A DNA stretch of 64,000 nt from Zhongshania aquimaris. Lineage in GTDB: Bacteria; Pseudomonadota; Gammaproteobacteria; Pseudomonadales; Spongiibacteraceae. The translations under genes were made by a program, and so were the position numbers. Position 1 is the first letter of the stretch. Every line of letters begins with the position of its first letter. Under the pieces are notes generated by a model that saw only the letters and a program-made list of their open reading frames with translations, was not told where the DNA came from and ran no database searches. Below are positions 19,387 through 29,609 of this stretch, one piece after another. The stretch spans positions 1,054,001 through 1,118,000 of the forward strand of contig NZ_JAHWDQ010000001.1 of assembly GCF_019312595.1 (NCBI RefSeq), read 5' to 3'.

Positions 19387-22131
19387 TTGGTAAAACAACT
19401 GCTGTGCGCGGTCTTGTTACTGCTATCGATTGCCGCGCATGCAGCGCCAAGCTTAACAGTGAGTCAAAATCAGGGCGTAATCTCACTCGGCGACTTCAGC
19501 GACATTATTGAAGATAACGACAAGCTTTACCGCATTGCGGAAATTTTAACCCCGGAAGTCGAACGCCAATTTCGGCCAACTGAAAATGGTGATTTCAATT
19601 TATCCCGCGAAGTTGGCCGCTACTGGTTTCGTTTTACACTGAGTAACAACAGCAGCGAAGTAGCTCAACAACTACTGCAAATTACGCCGGTGGATCTCAG
19701 TGCCGCGCAACTATTTGACAAATCTGGGCAGCAAATTTCTGCCATGCCAACAGAGGCGTTGATACGCGCAGAAACATTATTTGCTCTCTTTTTAAATCCA
19801 CACAGTACCGAGACGTATTACCTCGCCCTTGAATACCCCCGCGACCGCCAGTTATTGCTGTCATTACACGACTACGCCAGCTTCCTAGGTAGTGTTAGTA
19901 AACGGGAGTTTCTCAACGCCCTGTTTTTTGGCACCCTCGGGTTGTTATTTATTTTCGGTCTAATAAGCGCCTCACTCCGCACTGACACGCTGTTTTTCAC
20001 TACTGCAATCTATGCCCTACTGATTATTTCAGCGCAAATGGTCGCGTGGGGCTATATCGGTTCACCACAGGGTTTGCTGCCGCCTTGGGATGGCTACACT
20101 CTCATTCTTGTCATTTTGGGCGTCAGCCTTACCGATTTAGTTTACGCGCTGCGATTCCCCATATATCCAATAAACAATCCAGGCCGCTGGCCCACTGTCA
20201 TCAAGCTGCTAATTATTATCGACCTGCTCGCAGTCGCACTCAGTATCATCGGTAATACCCAAGTAGCGGCCGCCACAATCTATATTGTATTTACATTAAA
20301 CTGCCTCACGCTTTTAATTATTTCACTAAGCTGCTTTTTGCAAACATACAGCCGACTTATTTTTTATTACATGGTCGCACGCACCATAGTAGTTTTGATT
20401 TTGGCCTTAAGTTTTGCCAGCTATAGCCTGTCGGTAATCACCGCCACAAGTACTAACTTTATTTTGATTTCACTCGCCACATTGACCGGCATTTTTCATA
20501 CCGCCTTGCTGATTGGCAGACACTATCTGCACCAGCAAAAACAAGCCCAAGATGAACAACGCATTGCCATCCTAGGCGCCGTCAACCGCGCCAAAACAGA
20601 TATTCTCGCCAGAATCACCCACGACATAAGAACGCCGATGAGCGCCATGCTCGGTGTGTCAGAATTGCTGCAAGAGACAAGGCTCACCACCACCCAGGAA
20701 GATCACGTTCGCACTCTGCAGCGCTCAGGACACGAACTTCTGCAGCTACTCCAGGAAGCCAGCCAGGCAACTCGCTTCAATGAGAGCGACATTGAGTTAC
20801 GCAATGTAATTTTAAATTTGCCGGAAATTATCGATGAATCCGTATCGGGCTTCCGCAATATCGCTGCAGAGCAATCTTTAGAACTGATTTGTGATGTGGA
20901 CCATGAGATAAGCGAAAAACTCATCGGCGACCCATCTCGTATTCGTCAATTGCTGTCCCATGTTATGAACAACGCCTTTGAGCACTATGAATCAGGCTAT
21001 ATTCTACTCAAGGTGTATGCGGCGGATATTAATCAGGGTTTGATTAATGTTGAAGTAAGTCATCGTGGTAAGCCATTTAGCGCTTTAGAAAAACAGGCTA
21101 TCAACGGCTCATCGGCGAGCGAGGGCGGCATCATTAATACCCGCCTTGCTATTGCTTCGCAGCTCATCGCGCTCATGAACGGCAGCACCGCGGTAAAAAC
21201 AGCACCCAACGGCCTGCACACCCTGCACCTCTCTCTGCAGCTTGGCGTCCCGTCTAATAGCGACAACAGTACCCTGCGCATACGCACTGGTCTGTTAAGC
21301 AATAAGCGATTGCTCGTGGTAGACAGCAATCAAACCTTCTGTAAGGTGGTCACCAAACAGTGCAGTAATTGGGGCATGTCAGTATTTGTCGCCAATAGCG
21401 ATAACGCGGCAATTGCCACAATTCGCAACCAGTCTCTACTCGATGCACCCATCGAAATAATTCTCATCGACCACACCCTACCTGGTGGCGGACTAAAATT
21501 AGCCGAGCGTGTATTTGACGAAACCAAAGAACAAAACTGCACACCTATTGGCCTCCTACTCGCCCACGCCAATATCACTTTCGATCGCAATGAGCTGCGT
21601 GCGGCAGGGATACGCCGCATTTTAAGCAAGCCGCTTACAGGCGTCGCGCTGCGCAGCGCATTGCTTGCAGAGTGTCATTTTGACGCCAACGCCGTTAATT
21701 ATTTACCCGACCAATATCGCACCGACGCGCTGACCTTAAACTCCTTGCAATGTCTAATTGCTGAAGACAATCCCACCAATGCGCAGGTACTTACCCGCAT
21801 GCTAAAAAGTCTCGGCATTAGCGTTCACCACGTTGAAAATGGCCAGCAAGCGGTAAATACCTTTATGCGCAAGCGCTTTGATGTGGTGATAATGGATATT
21901 GAAATGCCGATCATGGACGGCGCCGAAGCCACTCGCCAAATTCGTCAATTCGAAAAGGAAGAAGAGCGCGACCGAACGCCCATCATCGGTTTGACCGCCA
22001 ACGCCCTCGACGAACAGCGCGACAGCTATCTCCGCGCCGGCATGGACCTGCACTTAGTAAAACCCATTCGTCTGTGGGAAATGGCCGAAGCGATCAAACG
22101 CTGGACTGGCTACCAGCAAAACAAGTCATAA
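19387..22131 (+). CDS. retS: RetS-like hybrid sensor kinase (7TMR-DISM, HisKA, degenerate ATPase, two receivers)
   Basis: Domains in order: signal peptide, periplasmic 7TMR-DISM sensor domain, seven membrane helices (about 19915-20520), HisKA with ITHDIRTPM (His412), an ATPase-like domain, receiver 1 (VVDSN, LIDHTLPGG, SKPL) and receiver 2 (IAEDN, IMDIEMP with Asp837, VKP). There is no HPt domain. This architecture, the length (about 914-932 aa) and the position directly after purD match Pseudomonas RetS, which restrains the GacS/GacA switch. The ATPase G1 box looks degraded (SHRGKPF where DxGxG is expected). TTG 19387 is preferred because it opens the signal peptide; ATG 19333 would overlap purD. 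Confidence 0.78.
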   Translation: MVKQLLCAVLLLLSIAAHAAPSLTVSQNQGVISLGDFSDIIEDNDKLYRIAEILTPEVERQFRPTENGDFNLSREVGRYWFRFTLSNNSSEVAQQLLQITPVDLSAAQLFDKSGQQISAMPTEALIRAETLFALFLNPHSTETYYLALEYPRDRQLLLSLHDYASFLGSVSKREFLNALFFGTLGLLFIFGLISASLRTDTLFFTTAIYALLIISAQMVAWGYIGSPQGLLPPWDGYTLILVILGVSLTDLVYALRFPIYPINNPGRWPTVIKLLIIIDLLAVALSIIGNTQVAAATIYIVFTLNCLTLLIISLSCFLQTYSRLIFYYMVARTIVVLILALSFASYSLSVITATSTNFILISLATLTGIFHTALLIGRHYLHQQKQAQDEQRIAILGAVNRAKTDILARITHDIRTPMSAMLGVSELLQETRLTTTQEDHVRTLQRSGHELLQLLQEASQATRFNESDIELRNVILNLPEIIDESVSGFRNIAAEQSLELICDVDHEISEKLIGDPSRIRQLLSHVMNNAFEHYESGYILLKVYAADINQGLINVEVSHRGKPFSALEKQAINGSSASEGGIINTRLAIASQLIALMNGSTAVKTAPNGLHTLHLSLQLGVPSNSDNSTLRIRTGLLSNKRLLVVDSNQTFCKVVTKQCSNWGMSVFVANSDNAAIATIRNQSLLDAPIEIILIDHTLPGGGLKLAERVFDETKEQNCTPIGLLLAHANITFDRNELRAAGIRRILSKPLTGVALRSALLAECHFDANAVNYLPDQYRTDALTLNSLQCLIAEDNPTNAQVLTRMLKSLGISVHHVENGQQAVNTFMRKRFDVVIMDIEMPIMDGAEATRQIRQFEKEEERDRTPIIGLTANALDEQRDSYLRAGMDLHLVKPIRLWEMAEAIKRWTGYQQNKS

Positions 22132-22171
22132 ATAGCCAAATCCGTTACACTAGAGAGCGGAGGAAACCACG

Positions 22172-22813
22172 ATGACACGAGAATACACTCTACTCGACCG
22201 TGCCCTGATGGGGGCCGACAGAAGCTTAAAAACCCTCGTCAAGGGCAGCAGCACCGCCCAGCGTCACAACCCTGCGAGCAGCGTTAGCAATGCCCCAAGC
22301 GCCGATCAACAACGCCGCCATGCAGCGGGCCTAATGCGGATCAATCACACCGGCGAAGTCTGCGCGCAAGCGCTTTACCAAGGCCAGGCACTTACCGCAA
22401 AAAACGCGCAAGTTAAGGCCGCCATGGAACACTCGGCAACCGAGGAAATCGATCACTTGGCGTGGTGTGAACAGCGCCTAAAAGAACTAGATAGCCATAC
22501 CAGCCATTTGAACCCCCTCTTTTACGCCGCGTCGTTTGCCATTGGCGCGGCGGCCGGCGCTATTAGCGATAAGATCAGCCTTGGCTTTGTGGCGGCGACC
22601 GAGGATCAGGTCTGCGAGCATTTGCGCGAACATTTGCAAACCCTCCCAGCGGAAGACGAGAAATCCCGCGCGATATTACAGCAGATGCTAGAAGACGAAG
22701 CGGAACACGCCAGCAAAGCAATAGAGGCCGGCGGCCAAGTGTTTCCAACGCCGGTGAAAAAAGTTATGAGCTTAATGGCAAAAGTCATGACCGGCAGCAC
22801 CTATTACGTTTAG
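22172..22813 (+). CDS. coq7: Demethoxyubiquinone hydroxylase Coq7
   Basis: This di-iron monooxygenase hydroxylates 2-polyprenyl-3-methyl-6-methoxybenzoquinol in ubiquinone synthesis. Its 213 residues contain the iron ligand motifs: NHTGEVCAQ (Glu), ATEEIDHL (ExxH), an internal Glu in [13 protein letters not shown] and EDEAEHA (ExxH). The hydrophobic stretch around 115-130 fits monotopic membrane association. AGCGGAGG precedes the ATG. coq7 near osmC and crp/vfr is the Pseudomonas order. Confidence 0.93.
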   Translation: MTREYTLLDRALMGADRSLKTLVKGSSTAQRHNPASSVSNAPSADQQRRHAAGLMRINHTGEVCAQALYQGQALTAKNAQVKAAMEHSATEEIDHLAWCEQRLKELDSHTSHLNPLFYAASFAIGAAAGAISDKISLGFVAATEDQVCEHLREHLQTLPAEDEKSRAILQQMLEDEAEHASKAIEAGGQVFPTPVKKVMSLMAKVMTGSTYYV

Positions 22814-22823
22814 CGAAGGATCG

Positions 22824-22957
22824 CCGGACGTCCGGTGTCTGATGTCTGATGTCTGACGTAAGAGCATTCGCTTTATTCATTCAGCAACTCGCTCGGTCTG
22901 CTTTTGATTTTTCGTCAGACACCAGACTTCTGACGCAGGACTTTAACGTCGGACATC
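22824..22957. repeat. Family B intergenic inverted repeat between coq7 and the VOC gene
   Basis: The left part (22824-22858) carries three GTCTGA(T/C)-type units after GGACGTCCGG. The right part (22912-22957) carries CGTCAGACACCAGACTTCTG and CGTCGGACATC. The arms are complementary in patches. It fills the space between convergent stops, so it may also act as a transcription end. Confidence 0.8.
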
Positions 22958-22988
22958 TGCCATCACTTCCGCAACGGTCCTTAAGACG

Positions 22989-23411
22989 CTAATACACAGC
23001 GCTAATCGGTGGATGGAAAATGAGTTGAACAAGATTACCATCGGGATCGAGACAGTAAAAACTACGGGCACCATCGCGATGGGTGCGCGGCTCCGTTTTA
23101 ATACTGACCTGATTGGCTAGCAGGAAGGCATGCCAATCATCTACGTCATCAAGGCTTTCTAATATAAAACCGATATGATCCAAACGCTGGCCCGCCACCG
23201 GCCGCTGTGGCCCCTGATAGCGGTGCAAGGCGAGGTTGTCATTGCCAGAGCACAGATAAATATTATCTGGATCTGGTTGCCACTCCACCGCCATTCCCAT
23301 CAATTCCGTATAGAAATGCAGGGTTTCGTCGAACTTCTCAACAAACAAGGCGATATGACGCATGCCGCGATGAGGCTTAGGACGAGTCACCACCTTAGAC
23401 ACCGTCAACAA
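22989..23411 (-). CDS. VOC-family (glyoxalase/dioxygenase-like) protein
   Basis: This single-domain vicinal oxygen chelate protein has the fold's first strand and metal ligand in MRHIALFVEKFDETLHFYTE, a central HIGFILESLDDVDDW and a terminal FYCLDPDGNLVQLIF, so metal-binding His/Glu are probably present. It could be a small-molecule isomerase or a resistance-type binder; no substrate is indicated. The start is uncertain: TTG 23411 overlaps the osmC-like gene, ATG 23363 gives a compact domain. It lies just downstream of the OsmC gene on the same strand. Confidence 0.75.
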   Translation of the reverse strand: MLTVSKVVTRPKPHRGMRHIALFVEKFDETLHFYTELMGMAVEWQPDPDNIYLCSGNDNLALHRYQGPQRPVAGQRLDHIGFILESLDDVDDWHAFLLANQVSIKTEPRTHRDGARSFYCLDPDGNLVQLIFHPPISAVY

Positions 23412-23817
23412 TCTCGTAGCTATGACTAACGTCGACGCCTGCGGCTTCCATCATGATCGACGCAGAGCAGTATTTCTCAGCCGATAATTCTACCGCACGC
23501 TTTACGTGTGCTTCTTTCAGGCCATTTCCACTTACAATAAAGCGCAGGTGTATTTTGGTAAATACCGCTGGCACCGCATCAGCGCGCTCAGCGTCCAGTT
23601 CACAGCGGCAGGCACTCACGTCTTGGCGCGACTTTTTCAACATACTCATTACATCGAATGACGCACAGCCGCCCATGCCCAGCAATAACATCTCCATGGG
23701 CCTAACACCCATATTGCGGCCACCGTGATCTTCTGGGCCATCCATCACTACCGAGTGCCCGCTACCGGACTCAGCAAGAAACATCGCACCGTCTACCCAT
23801 TTAACCGTCGCTTTCAT
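23395..23817 (-). CDS. OsmC-family peroxiredoxin-like protein (YhfA type)
   Basis: The 140-residue protein has the OsmC/Ohr fold with two cysteines in the expected places: LGMGGCASFDV and SAEKYCSASIM. The family reduces organic peroxides, although the YhfA branch is not well characterised. It is divergent from crp/vfr, the same neighbourhood as yhfA-crp in enterics and the OsmC gene next to vfr in Pseudomonas. The 145-nt gap must hold both promoters. Confidence 0.88.
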   Translation of the reverse strand: MKATVKWVDGAMFLAESGSGHSVVMDGPEDHGGRNMGVRPMEMLLLGMGGCASFDVMSMLKKSRQDVSACRCELDAERADAVPAVFTKIHLRFIVSGNGLKEAHVKRAVELSAEKYCSASIMMEAAGVDVSHSYEIVDGV

Positions 23818-23962
23818 TTGACCCTCATAGCGATACTAAAAAATTGCACTAAGCTTACCACAGCACCCAGATTCAAGCTCGCCAAGGCCGGCAAAGCACG
23901 TCATACTGAGGGGGAACTTTGGGGCAAATAACAATATTTTAAAGGTGCCTTCAATTTTATAA

Positions 23963-24634
23963 ATGGATTTCCTGCTATACCGAGAGACCCAAACAGTGCT
24001 GAATTCTTTAAAACCAGAAATTGCCAATCTAGAAAACTTTCTCGCGCATTGCCATCGGCGACGCTACCCCAGCAAAAGCACGCTTATCTACGCCGGCGAT
24101 GCCAGCGACGCGCTGTATTATATTATTGAGGGTTCAGTGACCGTCATTATTGAAGATGACGAAGGCCGAGAGATGATCGTTGCCTACCTTAATAAAGGTG
24201 ACTTTTTCGGTGAAATGGGCGTCTTTGACGAAGATATCCCCGCCACCCGCAGCGCTCTAGTGAAAAGCCGCACCGAATGTGAAATCGCCGAAATCAGCTA
24301 CAACAAATTTCGCGAACTGAATGAACAATACCCAGATATTTTGCTGGCACTGGGCAAACAGATGGCAAAGCGCCTGCGACTGACCACCCGTAAAGTAGGT
24401 GACCTGGCCTTTTTAGACGTCACCGGCCGCGTTGCCCGCACCCTACTGGATTTGTGCAAACAACCCGATGCCATGACCCACCCAGATGGTATGCAAATCA
24501 AAATTACCCGTCAGGAAATCGGTCGGATTGTGGGCTGTTCACGGGAAATGGTTGGCCGTGTATTAAAGACCTTGGAAGAACAGGGCTTGGTGCAGGTGAA
24601 GGGTAAAACGATGGTGGTGTTTGGGACGCGCTAG
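23963..24634 (+). CDS. crp: cAMP receptor protein (CRP/Vfr)
   Basis: This global regulator binds cAMP through the N-terminal beta-roll and DNA through a C-terminal helix-turn-helix. The cAMP pocket is visible in [20 protein letters not shown] (Glu, Arg and Ser ligands), followed by the long dimerisation helix and the recognition segment [20 protein letters not shown]. The 223-residue length is a little longer than E. coli CRP because of the N-terminus. Vfr is the equivalent name in Pseudomonas, where the neighbours also match. It faces trpC. Confidence 0.93.
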   Translation: MDFLLYRETQTVLNSLKPEIANLENFLAHCHRRRYPSKSTLIYAGDASDALYYIIEGSVTVIIEDDEGREMIVAYLNKGDFFGEMGVFDEDIPATRSALVKSRTECEIAEISYNKFRELNEQYPDILLALGKQMAKRLRLTTRKVGDLAFLDVTGRVARTLLDLCKQPDAMTHPDGMQIKITRQEIGRIVGCSREMVGRVLKTLEEQGLVQVKGKTMVVFGTR

Positions 24635-24642
24635 GTATCGCT

Positions 24643-24765
24643 AAATGCTGGACGGGAGACGGGGGAAGCAAAAGCTTGAGATTGGAGAGTCCTAACGCCA
24701 CGCAATTCTTGCAAGCTCAGCGGCGACCACCGCCCGCTTTTGCGTTTACCGTCTCCCATCCTGCG
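24643..24765. repeat. Family A intergenic inverted repeat between crp and trpC
   Basis: The left arm (24643-24675) contains TGCTGGACGGGAGACGGG and the right arm (24735-24765) contains ACCGTCTCCCATCC. Both arms also carry GCAAAAGC/GCTTTTGC next to the core. It lies between convergent genes, so it cannot belong to a 5' leader. Confidence 0.87.
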
Positions 24766-24777
24766 TAGAGCAGCTCT

Positions 24778-25584
24778 TTAAGCAAACAACTCCGCCAGCT
24801 TCTCCCCCGGCTCCGCTGCCCGCATAAAGGCTTCGCCAACCAAAAATGCATTCACGCCGTGCTCGCGCATCGCCGCCACATCCTCAGCGCGATGAATGCC
24901 GCTTTCGGTGACCACAATATGCTCGTCGCTAATCGCCGCCAATAAATCGAAGGTGTTTTGCAAAGACGTTTCAAAGTTATGTAGGTTGCGATTATTGATA
25001 CCCACCAAGCGATTGCCCAGCGGTAAAGTACGCGCCAATTCCTCGGCGTTATGAACCTCAATCAACACATCCATACCCAGGTCTTGGGCCAGCGTATTCA
25101 AACTCGACATCGCCGCATCGTCTAGGGCCGCCGCGATCAATAAGATGCAGTCCGCACCTATGGCGCGGGCCTCATAGACTTGATAGGGGTCAATAATAAA
25201 ATCTTTGCGAATGACCGGCAGTGAGCACGCCGCGCGGGCCTGCTGCAAATACGCTTCCGCTCCCTGAAAAAAATCGGCGTCCGTCAGAACTGACAAACAG
25301 GCCGCCCCACCCGCTTCATAGCTTGCGGCAATCTCCGCTGGAATAAAATTCTCACGGATCACGCCTTTAGACGGCGACGCCTTTTTTACTTCAGCGATCA
25401 CCGCCGAATGACCAGTGGCAAGCTTCGCCTCTATCGAGCTGACAAAGCCGCGTGGCGCGGACGCCGTTTTAATCTGCTCCTGCAGCGCAGCGACAGATAG
25501 CTTTGCACTGCGTTCTGCTACTTCTTCTCGCTTGCGATCAAGTATCTTTTTCAAGACGGTGGGAGTGCCGCTTTCACTCATCAT
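24778..25584 (-). CDS. trpC: Indole-3-glycerol phosphate synthase
   Basis: This TIM-barrel enzyme converts CdRP to indole-3-glycerol phosphate in tryptophan synthesis. Its 268 residues show [42 protein letters not shown] and VVTESGIH, all catalytic or phosphate-binding motifs. It is monofunctional, with no fused TrpF. ATG overlaps the trpD stop by 4 nt, and it closes the trpEGDC operon. Confidence 0.96.
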   Translation of the reverse strand: MMSESGTPTVLKKILDRKREEVAERSAKLSVAALQEQIKTASAPRGFVSSIEAKLATGHSAVIAEVKKASPSKGVIRENFIPAEIAASYEAGGAACLSVLTDADFFQGAEAYLQQARAACSLPVIRKDFIIDPYQVYEARAIGADCILLIAAALDDAAMSSLNTLAQDLGMDVLIEVHNAEELARTLPLGNRLVGINNRNLHNFETSLQNTFDLLAAISDEHIVVTESGIHRAEDVAAMREHGVNAFLVGEAFMRAAEPGEKLAELFA

Positions 25585-26645
25585 GACTCAGTCTCTTTTG
25601 CTGGGTTTAAGCCCTGACTAAACGCCGCCAGCTCACCCATTTTTTCCAGTGCTTGACCACCGTGAATAGTGTCTTCAGCCAATGCCACACCGTGCTTCAA
25701 ACTACTGACGACGCCGGCCACATAGAGCGCCGCGCCCGCGTTGAGAGCAATCATATCGGCCGCTTTCTTACCCGCTTCGGTTTCACGCTTACCGAGTGCG
25801 TCGCGAATCAAGGCCAAAGAAGCCTTGCTGTCCGCTACATCGAGGCCGACTAAACTCTGGCTTTCAATTCCCACGTCTTCGGGAGTCAGCAGATATTCCT
25901 TAATCTCACCGCCTTTGAGCTCGGCCACTTCCGTTGCCGACGCCAGGCTAATTTCATCCAACCCATCTTTAGCGTGCACCACCATCACGTGCTCGGCGCC
26001 TAGGCGCTTCATGACTTCAGCCAAGGGCCGACATAGTTCCGAACTGAACACGCCCAAAACCAAGCGAGTCACACCAGCGGGATTAGTCAGCGGTCCTAAA
26101 ATATTAAAAATGGTGCGCTGACCAATATCGCGCCGCACACCAATCGCGTGCTTCATCGCACTGTGGTGGTTGACCGCAAACATAAAGCCGACACCCACTT
26201 CACGAATACAGCGTTCAACCTGTTTGGGATTCAAATCTAGCTGAATACCGGCGCTTTCCAAGACATCTGCGCTGCCGCTCTTAGATGACACCGAGCGATT
26301 GCCATGTTTTGCCACCTTGGCGCCCGCCGCCGCAATAACAAAGGTACTCGCCGACGAGACATTGAACAGATTGGCACCGTCACCGCCAGTGCCAACAATA
26401 TCGACCACATGGTCTAAGCCCGAAATATCAACCGGCGTGGCAAGCTCGCGCATAACGCGAGCGGCCCCTTCAATTTCATCAAGGCTTTCGCTTTTCATGC
26501 GCAGGGCAATCAAAAACGCCGCAACCTGAGCGTCGGTGCATTGTCCGGTCATGATGTCGCGCATGACCGATGCCATATCCTCGGTGCTTAAACTCAAATT
26601 GCGGACCAGCAAGCCCAAGGCATCTTTAATATTCATGGTGCTCAT
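25581..26645 (-). CDS. trpD: Anthranilate phosphoribosyltransferase
   Basis: This enzyme joins PRPP and anthranilate to give phosphoribosylanthranilate. The 354-residue product has [20 protein letters not shown] as the PRPP loop, [18 protein letters not shown], and [10 protein letters not shown] for anthranilate binding. It overlaps trpG by 4 nt upstream and trpC by 4 nt downstream, indicating tight coupling. Confidence 0.96.
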   Translation of the reverse strand: MSTMNIKDALGLLVRNLSLSTEDMASVMRDIMTGQCTDAQVAAFLIALRMKSESLDEIEGAARVMRELATPVDISGLDHVVDIVGTGGDGANLFNVSSASTFVIAAAGAKVAKHGNRSVSSKSGSADVLESAGIQLDLNPKQVERCIREVGVGFMFAVNHHSAMKHAIGVRRDIGQRTIFNILGPLTNPAGVTRLVLGVFSSELCRPLAEVMKRLGAEHVMVVHAKDGLDEISLASATEVAELKGGEIKEYLLTPEDVGIESQSLVGLDVADSKASLALIRDALGKRETEAGKKAADMIALNAGAALYVAGVVSSLKHGVALAEDTIHGGQALEKMGELAAFSQGLNPAKETES

Positions 26646-27226
26646 GCGCTGCGCTCCAAAAAGTTTTTAAACAGCTCGTGGCCCTGCTCAGACAAAATCG
26701 ACTCCGGATGAAACTGCACGCCCTCCACGTCTAGCGTTTTATGGCGCACACCCATTATTTCATCGACAGAACCATCGGGCTTTTGCGTCCACGACGTCAC
26801 TTCCAGGCAATCGGGCAGGCTTTCTTTTTCAATAATCAAAGAATGATAGCGAGTCGCCACCACCGGATTATTTAAGCCGGTGAACACCCCGGTATTATGG
26901 TGATGCATAGGCGAGGTTTTACCGTGCATCACCTCGCGGGCGCGCACGATATTGCCGCCAAAGGCCTGGCCAATACTTTGATGTCCCAGACAAACCCCAA
27001 GAATGGGAATCTCCCCCGCAAAGGCTTTAATCGCCGCCAGCGAAATACCCGCCTCATTTGGCGTGCACGGACCAGGGGAGATCACCAAATGGGTCGGCGC
27101 CAAGGCGCGTATTTCGTCGATGGTAACTTCGTCGTTGCGCAGCACTTTTACATCAGCGCCCAGCTCAGCGAAATACTGCACAACGTTGTAGGTGAAGGAG
27201 TCGTAATTATCGATCATTAATAACAT
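26642..27226 (-). CDS. trpG: Anthranilate synthase glutamine amidotransferase component
   Basis: This class I amidotransferase supplies ammonia to TrpE. The catalytic triad motifs are [14 protein letters not shown] (Cys) and VQFHPESI (His and Glu), and [19 protein letters not shown] is the standard N-terminus. The 194-residue protein starts at an ATG sharing one base with the trpE stop. It could also serve 4-amino-4-deoxychorismate synthesis, as in other amphibolic TrpG/PabA proteins. Confidence 0.95.
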   Translation of the reverse strand: MLLMIDNYDSFTYNVVQYFAELGADVKVLRNDEVTIDEIRALAPTHLVISPGPCTPNEAGISLAAIKAFAGEIPILGVCLGHQSIGQAFGGNIVRAREVMHGKTSPMHHHNTGVFTGLNNPVVATRYHSLIIEKESLPDCLEVTSWTQKPDGSVDEIMGVRHKTLDVEGVQFHPESILSEQGHELFKNFLERSA

Positions 27227-28731
27227 TATGACGCCTCCCCGTTTTTGTCTGTATCACGCATTGCGCTCTGAACCATAGAGGCCGCTTTAAATACCGCCCG
27301 CGCCTTATTCATGGTCTCTTTCCATTCTAGTCTGGGCTGCGAATCTGCCACGATTCCCGCACCAGCTTGGATATGGAGCTGATTGTCTTTGATGACCGCG
27401 GTGCGAATGGCAATCGCCGTGTCCATATTGCCGTTCCAGCTTAAGTAGCCAACCGCGCCGCCATACACGCCGCGCTTAACCGACTCCAATTCATCGATAA
27501 TTTCCATGGCCCGCACCTTCGGTGCGCCGCTCAGGGTGCCCGCAGGTAAAGTAGCTCGCAGCACATCCATCGCCGTAATATCGTCGCGCACTTGGGCGCG
27601 GACGTTAGACACGATATGCATTACGTGCGAATAGCGCTCCACCACCATTTTATCGCTCAATTCTACGGTGCCGGTTTTGGCAACACGGCCCGCGTCGTTG
27701 CGGCCCAAATCAATCAGCATTAAATGCTCGGCAATTTCCTTGGGGTCGGCCAGTAACTCTTTCTCTAGCTCCAGATCTTCCGCCTCGTTGTGACCGCGGC
27801 GGCGAGTCCCCGCGATGGGCCGAACCGTCACTTCGCCGTGCTCTAGGCGCGCCAATATTTCAGGGGACGAGCCCACAATATGAAAGTCTTCCAAATTGAG
27901 GTAATACATATAAGGCGAGGGATTGAGGTGCCGCAGTGCACGATAAAAATTCAAGGGCGATGCGGTAAACGGAATACTCAAGCGCTGGGATAAGACCACC
28001 TGCATAGCATCGCCAGCCAGCACGTACTCACGTACTTTTTCCACCGCATCTTTAAATCTGTCTTCGCCAAAGCTCGACACAAAATCGGTTTCGGCAACGC
28101 CGTCGGCATCCAGATTTAAGGTCGGCAGCATGGGTGATAGTCCACGCATCATCTGCTCGTAGGTATCTAATCTTTCCTGCGCCTTGCTGTAGGCCCGGTC
28201 ATCGGCGGGATCAGCATGAGTAATGATTTTTACAATGCCAGACAAGTTGTCAAAAACCAGCAACTCCTCTGACACCATCAATAAAATATCTGGCGTACCC
28301 AATACGTCGGGCGGCGTGCTCGGCATGAGCTTGGGTTCAATATAGCGCACGCAGTCGTAGGCAAAATAACCGACTAAACCACCGTAAAACGCCGGTAGTT
28401 CGTCAATTTCGGGTACCTGATAACGGGCCTGAAAGTCCTCAACAAACGCTAACGGGTCATCGCAATCGTGGCTTTCAATCAGTTTGCCGTCACGCGAAAT
28501 AGTGACGTGTTTACCGTCGGCACGCAGCACAGTTCGCGCGCCCAAACCAATAATAGAGTAACGGCCCCATTTCTCGCCTCCGTGAACAGACTCAAACAGA
28601 AAACTGTAGGGCTCGGCGGCAAGTTTTAAATAGGCACTGAGGGGAGTATCGAGGTCGGCCAGCACATCGCGGTAAACCGGAATACGGTTATAGCTTTGCT
28701 GCGCCAGTTCATTGTATCGCTGGGCTTGCAT
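27226..28731 (-). CDS. trpE: Anthranilate synthase component I
   Basis: The chorismate-utilising subunit makes anthranilate. Its 501 residues carry an N-terminal feedback domain with LLESV-like sequence ([18 protein letters not shown]), then [35 protein letters not shown] and [11 protein letters not shown], typical of active enzymes. It heads the trp operon. The 230-nt upstream gap shows no Trp-codon-rich leader peptide on the minus strand, so classical attenuation is not supported by the sequence. Confidence 0.96.
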   Translation of the reverse strand: MQAQRYNELAQQSYNRIPVYRDVLADLDTPLSAYLKLAAEPYSFLFESVHGGEKWGRYSIIGLGARTVLRADGKHVTISRDGKLIESHDCDDPLAFVEDFQARYQVPEIDELPAFYGGLVGYFAYDCVRYIEPKLMPSTPPDVLGTPDILLMVSEELLVFDNLSGIVKIITHADPADDRAYSKAQERLDTYEQMMRGLSPMLPTLNLDADGVAETDFVSSFGEDRFKDAVEKVREYVLAGDAMQVVLSQRLSIPFTASPLNFYRALRHLNPSPYMYYLNLEDFHIVGSSPEILARLEHGEVTVRPIAGTRRRGHNEAEDLELEKELLADPKEIAEHLMLIDLGRNDAGRVAKTGTVELSDKMVVERYSHVMHIVSNVRAQVRDDITAMDVLRATLPAGTLSGAPKVRAMEIIDELESVKRGVYGGAVGYLSWNGNMDTAIAIRTAVIKDNQLHIQAGAGIVADSQPRLEWKETMNKARAVFKAASMVQSAMRDTDKNGEAS

Positions 28732-28961
28732 GATAAATCCTTAAAAATGGGGTTCGGCTTGGTAATCTGCTAATTGCAGTAATTCGCTTATTGCAAGAGC
28801 TACCATCGCCATCGACGGCAATCACACAGCAGTGTCATGCGGGCGTTATGCACCATTTCTTCGGACTCGTCACACGTAATTAGAATATCAAAACATTGTA
28901 ACCGAGCGGGCCCCGTGGGGGAACCGCAAAATACCGAGCTAGATGCACTCAATCTCCAAGA

Positions 28962-29255
28962 TTACAGCTCAGTAAAATGCTTCATCGGCTCCATCTGCTG
29001 ATGCAGAATTCGAATAATAAAAATATCATGCTCGCGCTGGCGATAGAAAACCGCATGACGTTGGTGGTCATGACGACGTATGTCGTCTGCAATTTCTGGG
29101 CATGCATGCCCCATCAATGGCGAGATTGAAAGCAGTCGAAAACTACTTTCTAAGTGCTCTGTGTATGTGTCAGCTTGAGCAACACCAAAGTTAAGCAAGG
29201 TATATTCATATATAGCTGTAAAATCGTCGACTGCTTTATTAGACAGCTTATACAC
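28962..29255 (-). CDS. parE: ParE-family toxin
   Basis: This 97-residue RelE/ParE-superfamily toxin begins MYKLSNKAVDDFTAIYEYTL and has the C-terminal FYRQREHDIFIIRILHQQM strand typical of ParE, which poisons DNA gyrase in characterised members. The start codon is GTG 29253-29255, inside the last codons of parD: the two genes overlap by 8 nt, so toxin translation is coupled to and probably weaker than antitoxin translation. The frame is intact. Confidence 0.9.
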   Translation of the reverse strand: MYKLSNKAVDDFTAIYEYTLLNFGVAQADTYTEHLESSFRLLSISPLMGHACPEIADDIRRHDHQRHAVFYRQREHDIFIIRILHQQMEPMKHFTEL

Positions 29256-29490
29256 GGTGCTTCTGCTTCACCTGCGCGGCAATATCATGAAGCGACAAAT
29301 CGCTTTCCCCGCTTTGCTCTCCCGCTTCTAGCGCATTTCGCAGTGCTGCAATTTGATTTTCCTGACGTTCGAGCAAGCGCAAAGCTGAGCGGACAATTTC
29401 ACTGGTTGAGCCGTAACGCCCAGATTCAATCAACTTTCCCACAAAATCGTCTAATTGAGCGCCAATGGTAACGCTGGTTGTTCTGGCCAT
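29248..29490 (-). CDS. parD: ParD-family antitoxin (ribbon-helix-helix)
   Basis: The 80-residue protein has an N-terminal ribbon-helix-helix (TTSVTIGAQLDDFVGKLIES, then GRYGSTSEIVRSALRLLE) that binds DNA and dimerises, and a flexible C-terminal tail that would wrap ParE. ATG 29490 is chosen over an upstream in-frame GTG because AGGTG lies about 9 nt before it. It is first in the operon, as usual for parDE. The module sits between trpE and plsB, a site not normally occupied by toxin-antitoxin genes. Confidence 0.9.
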   Translation of the reverse strand: MARTTSVTIGAQLDDFVGKLIESGRYGSTSEIVRSALRLLERQENQIAALRNALEAGEQSGESDLSLHDIAAQVKQKHRV

Positions 29491-29503
29491 AGAAATGCGC
29501 ACC

Positions 29504-29522
29504 TGTGTTAATAATCAACACA
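29504..29522. promoter_or_regulatory. Palindrome upstream of parD, likely ParD operator
   Basis: TGTGTT and AACACA form a dyad with a 7-nt spacer, centred 23 nt upstream of the parD ATG. Autorepression by ParD or ParDE binding just upstream is the rule for this family; assignment to this dyad is inference. Confidence 0.5.
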
Positions 29523-29609
29523 AAACTAACATTCCCACACAGGAGTTTCAAGCCACAGCAACTCAACTACACTCAAGCAAGATTGACCTAGCACAATAGA
29601 TACCTAAGA

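Noticed and set aside
28732-28961. Possible trp leader peptide and attenuator
   Set aside because: No short minus-strand frame with consecutive Trp codons and no terminator/antiterminator pair was visible upstream of trpE.
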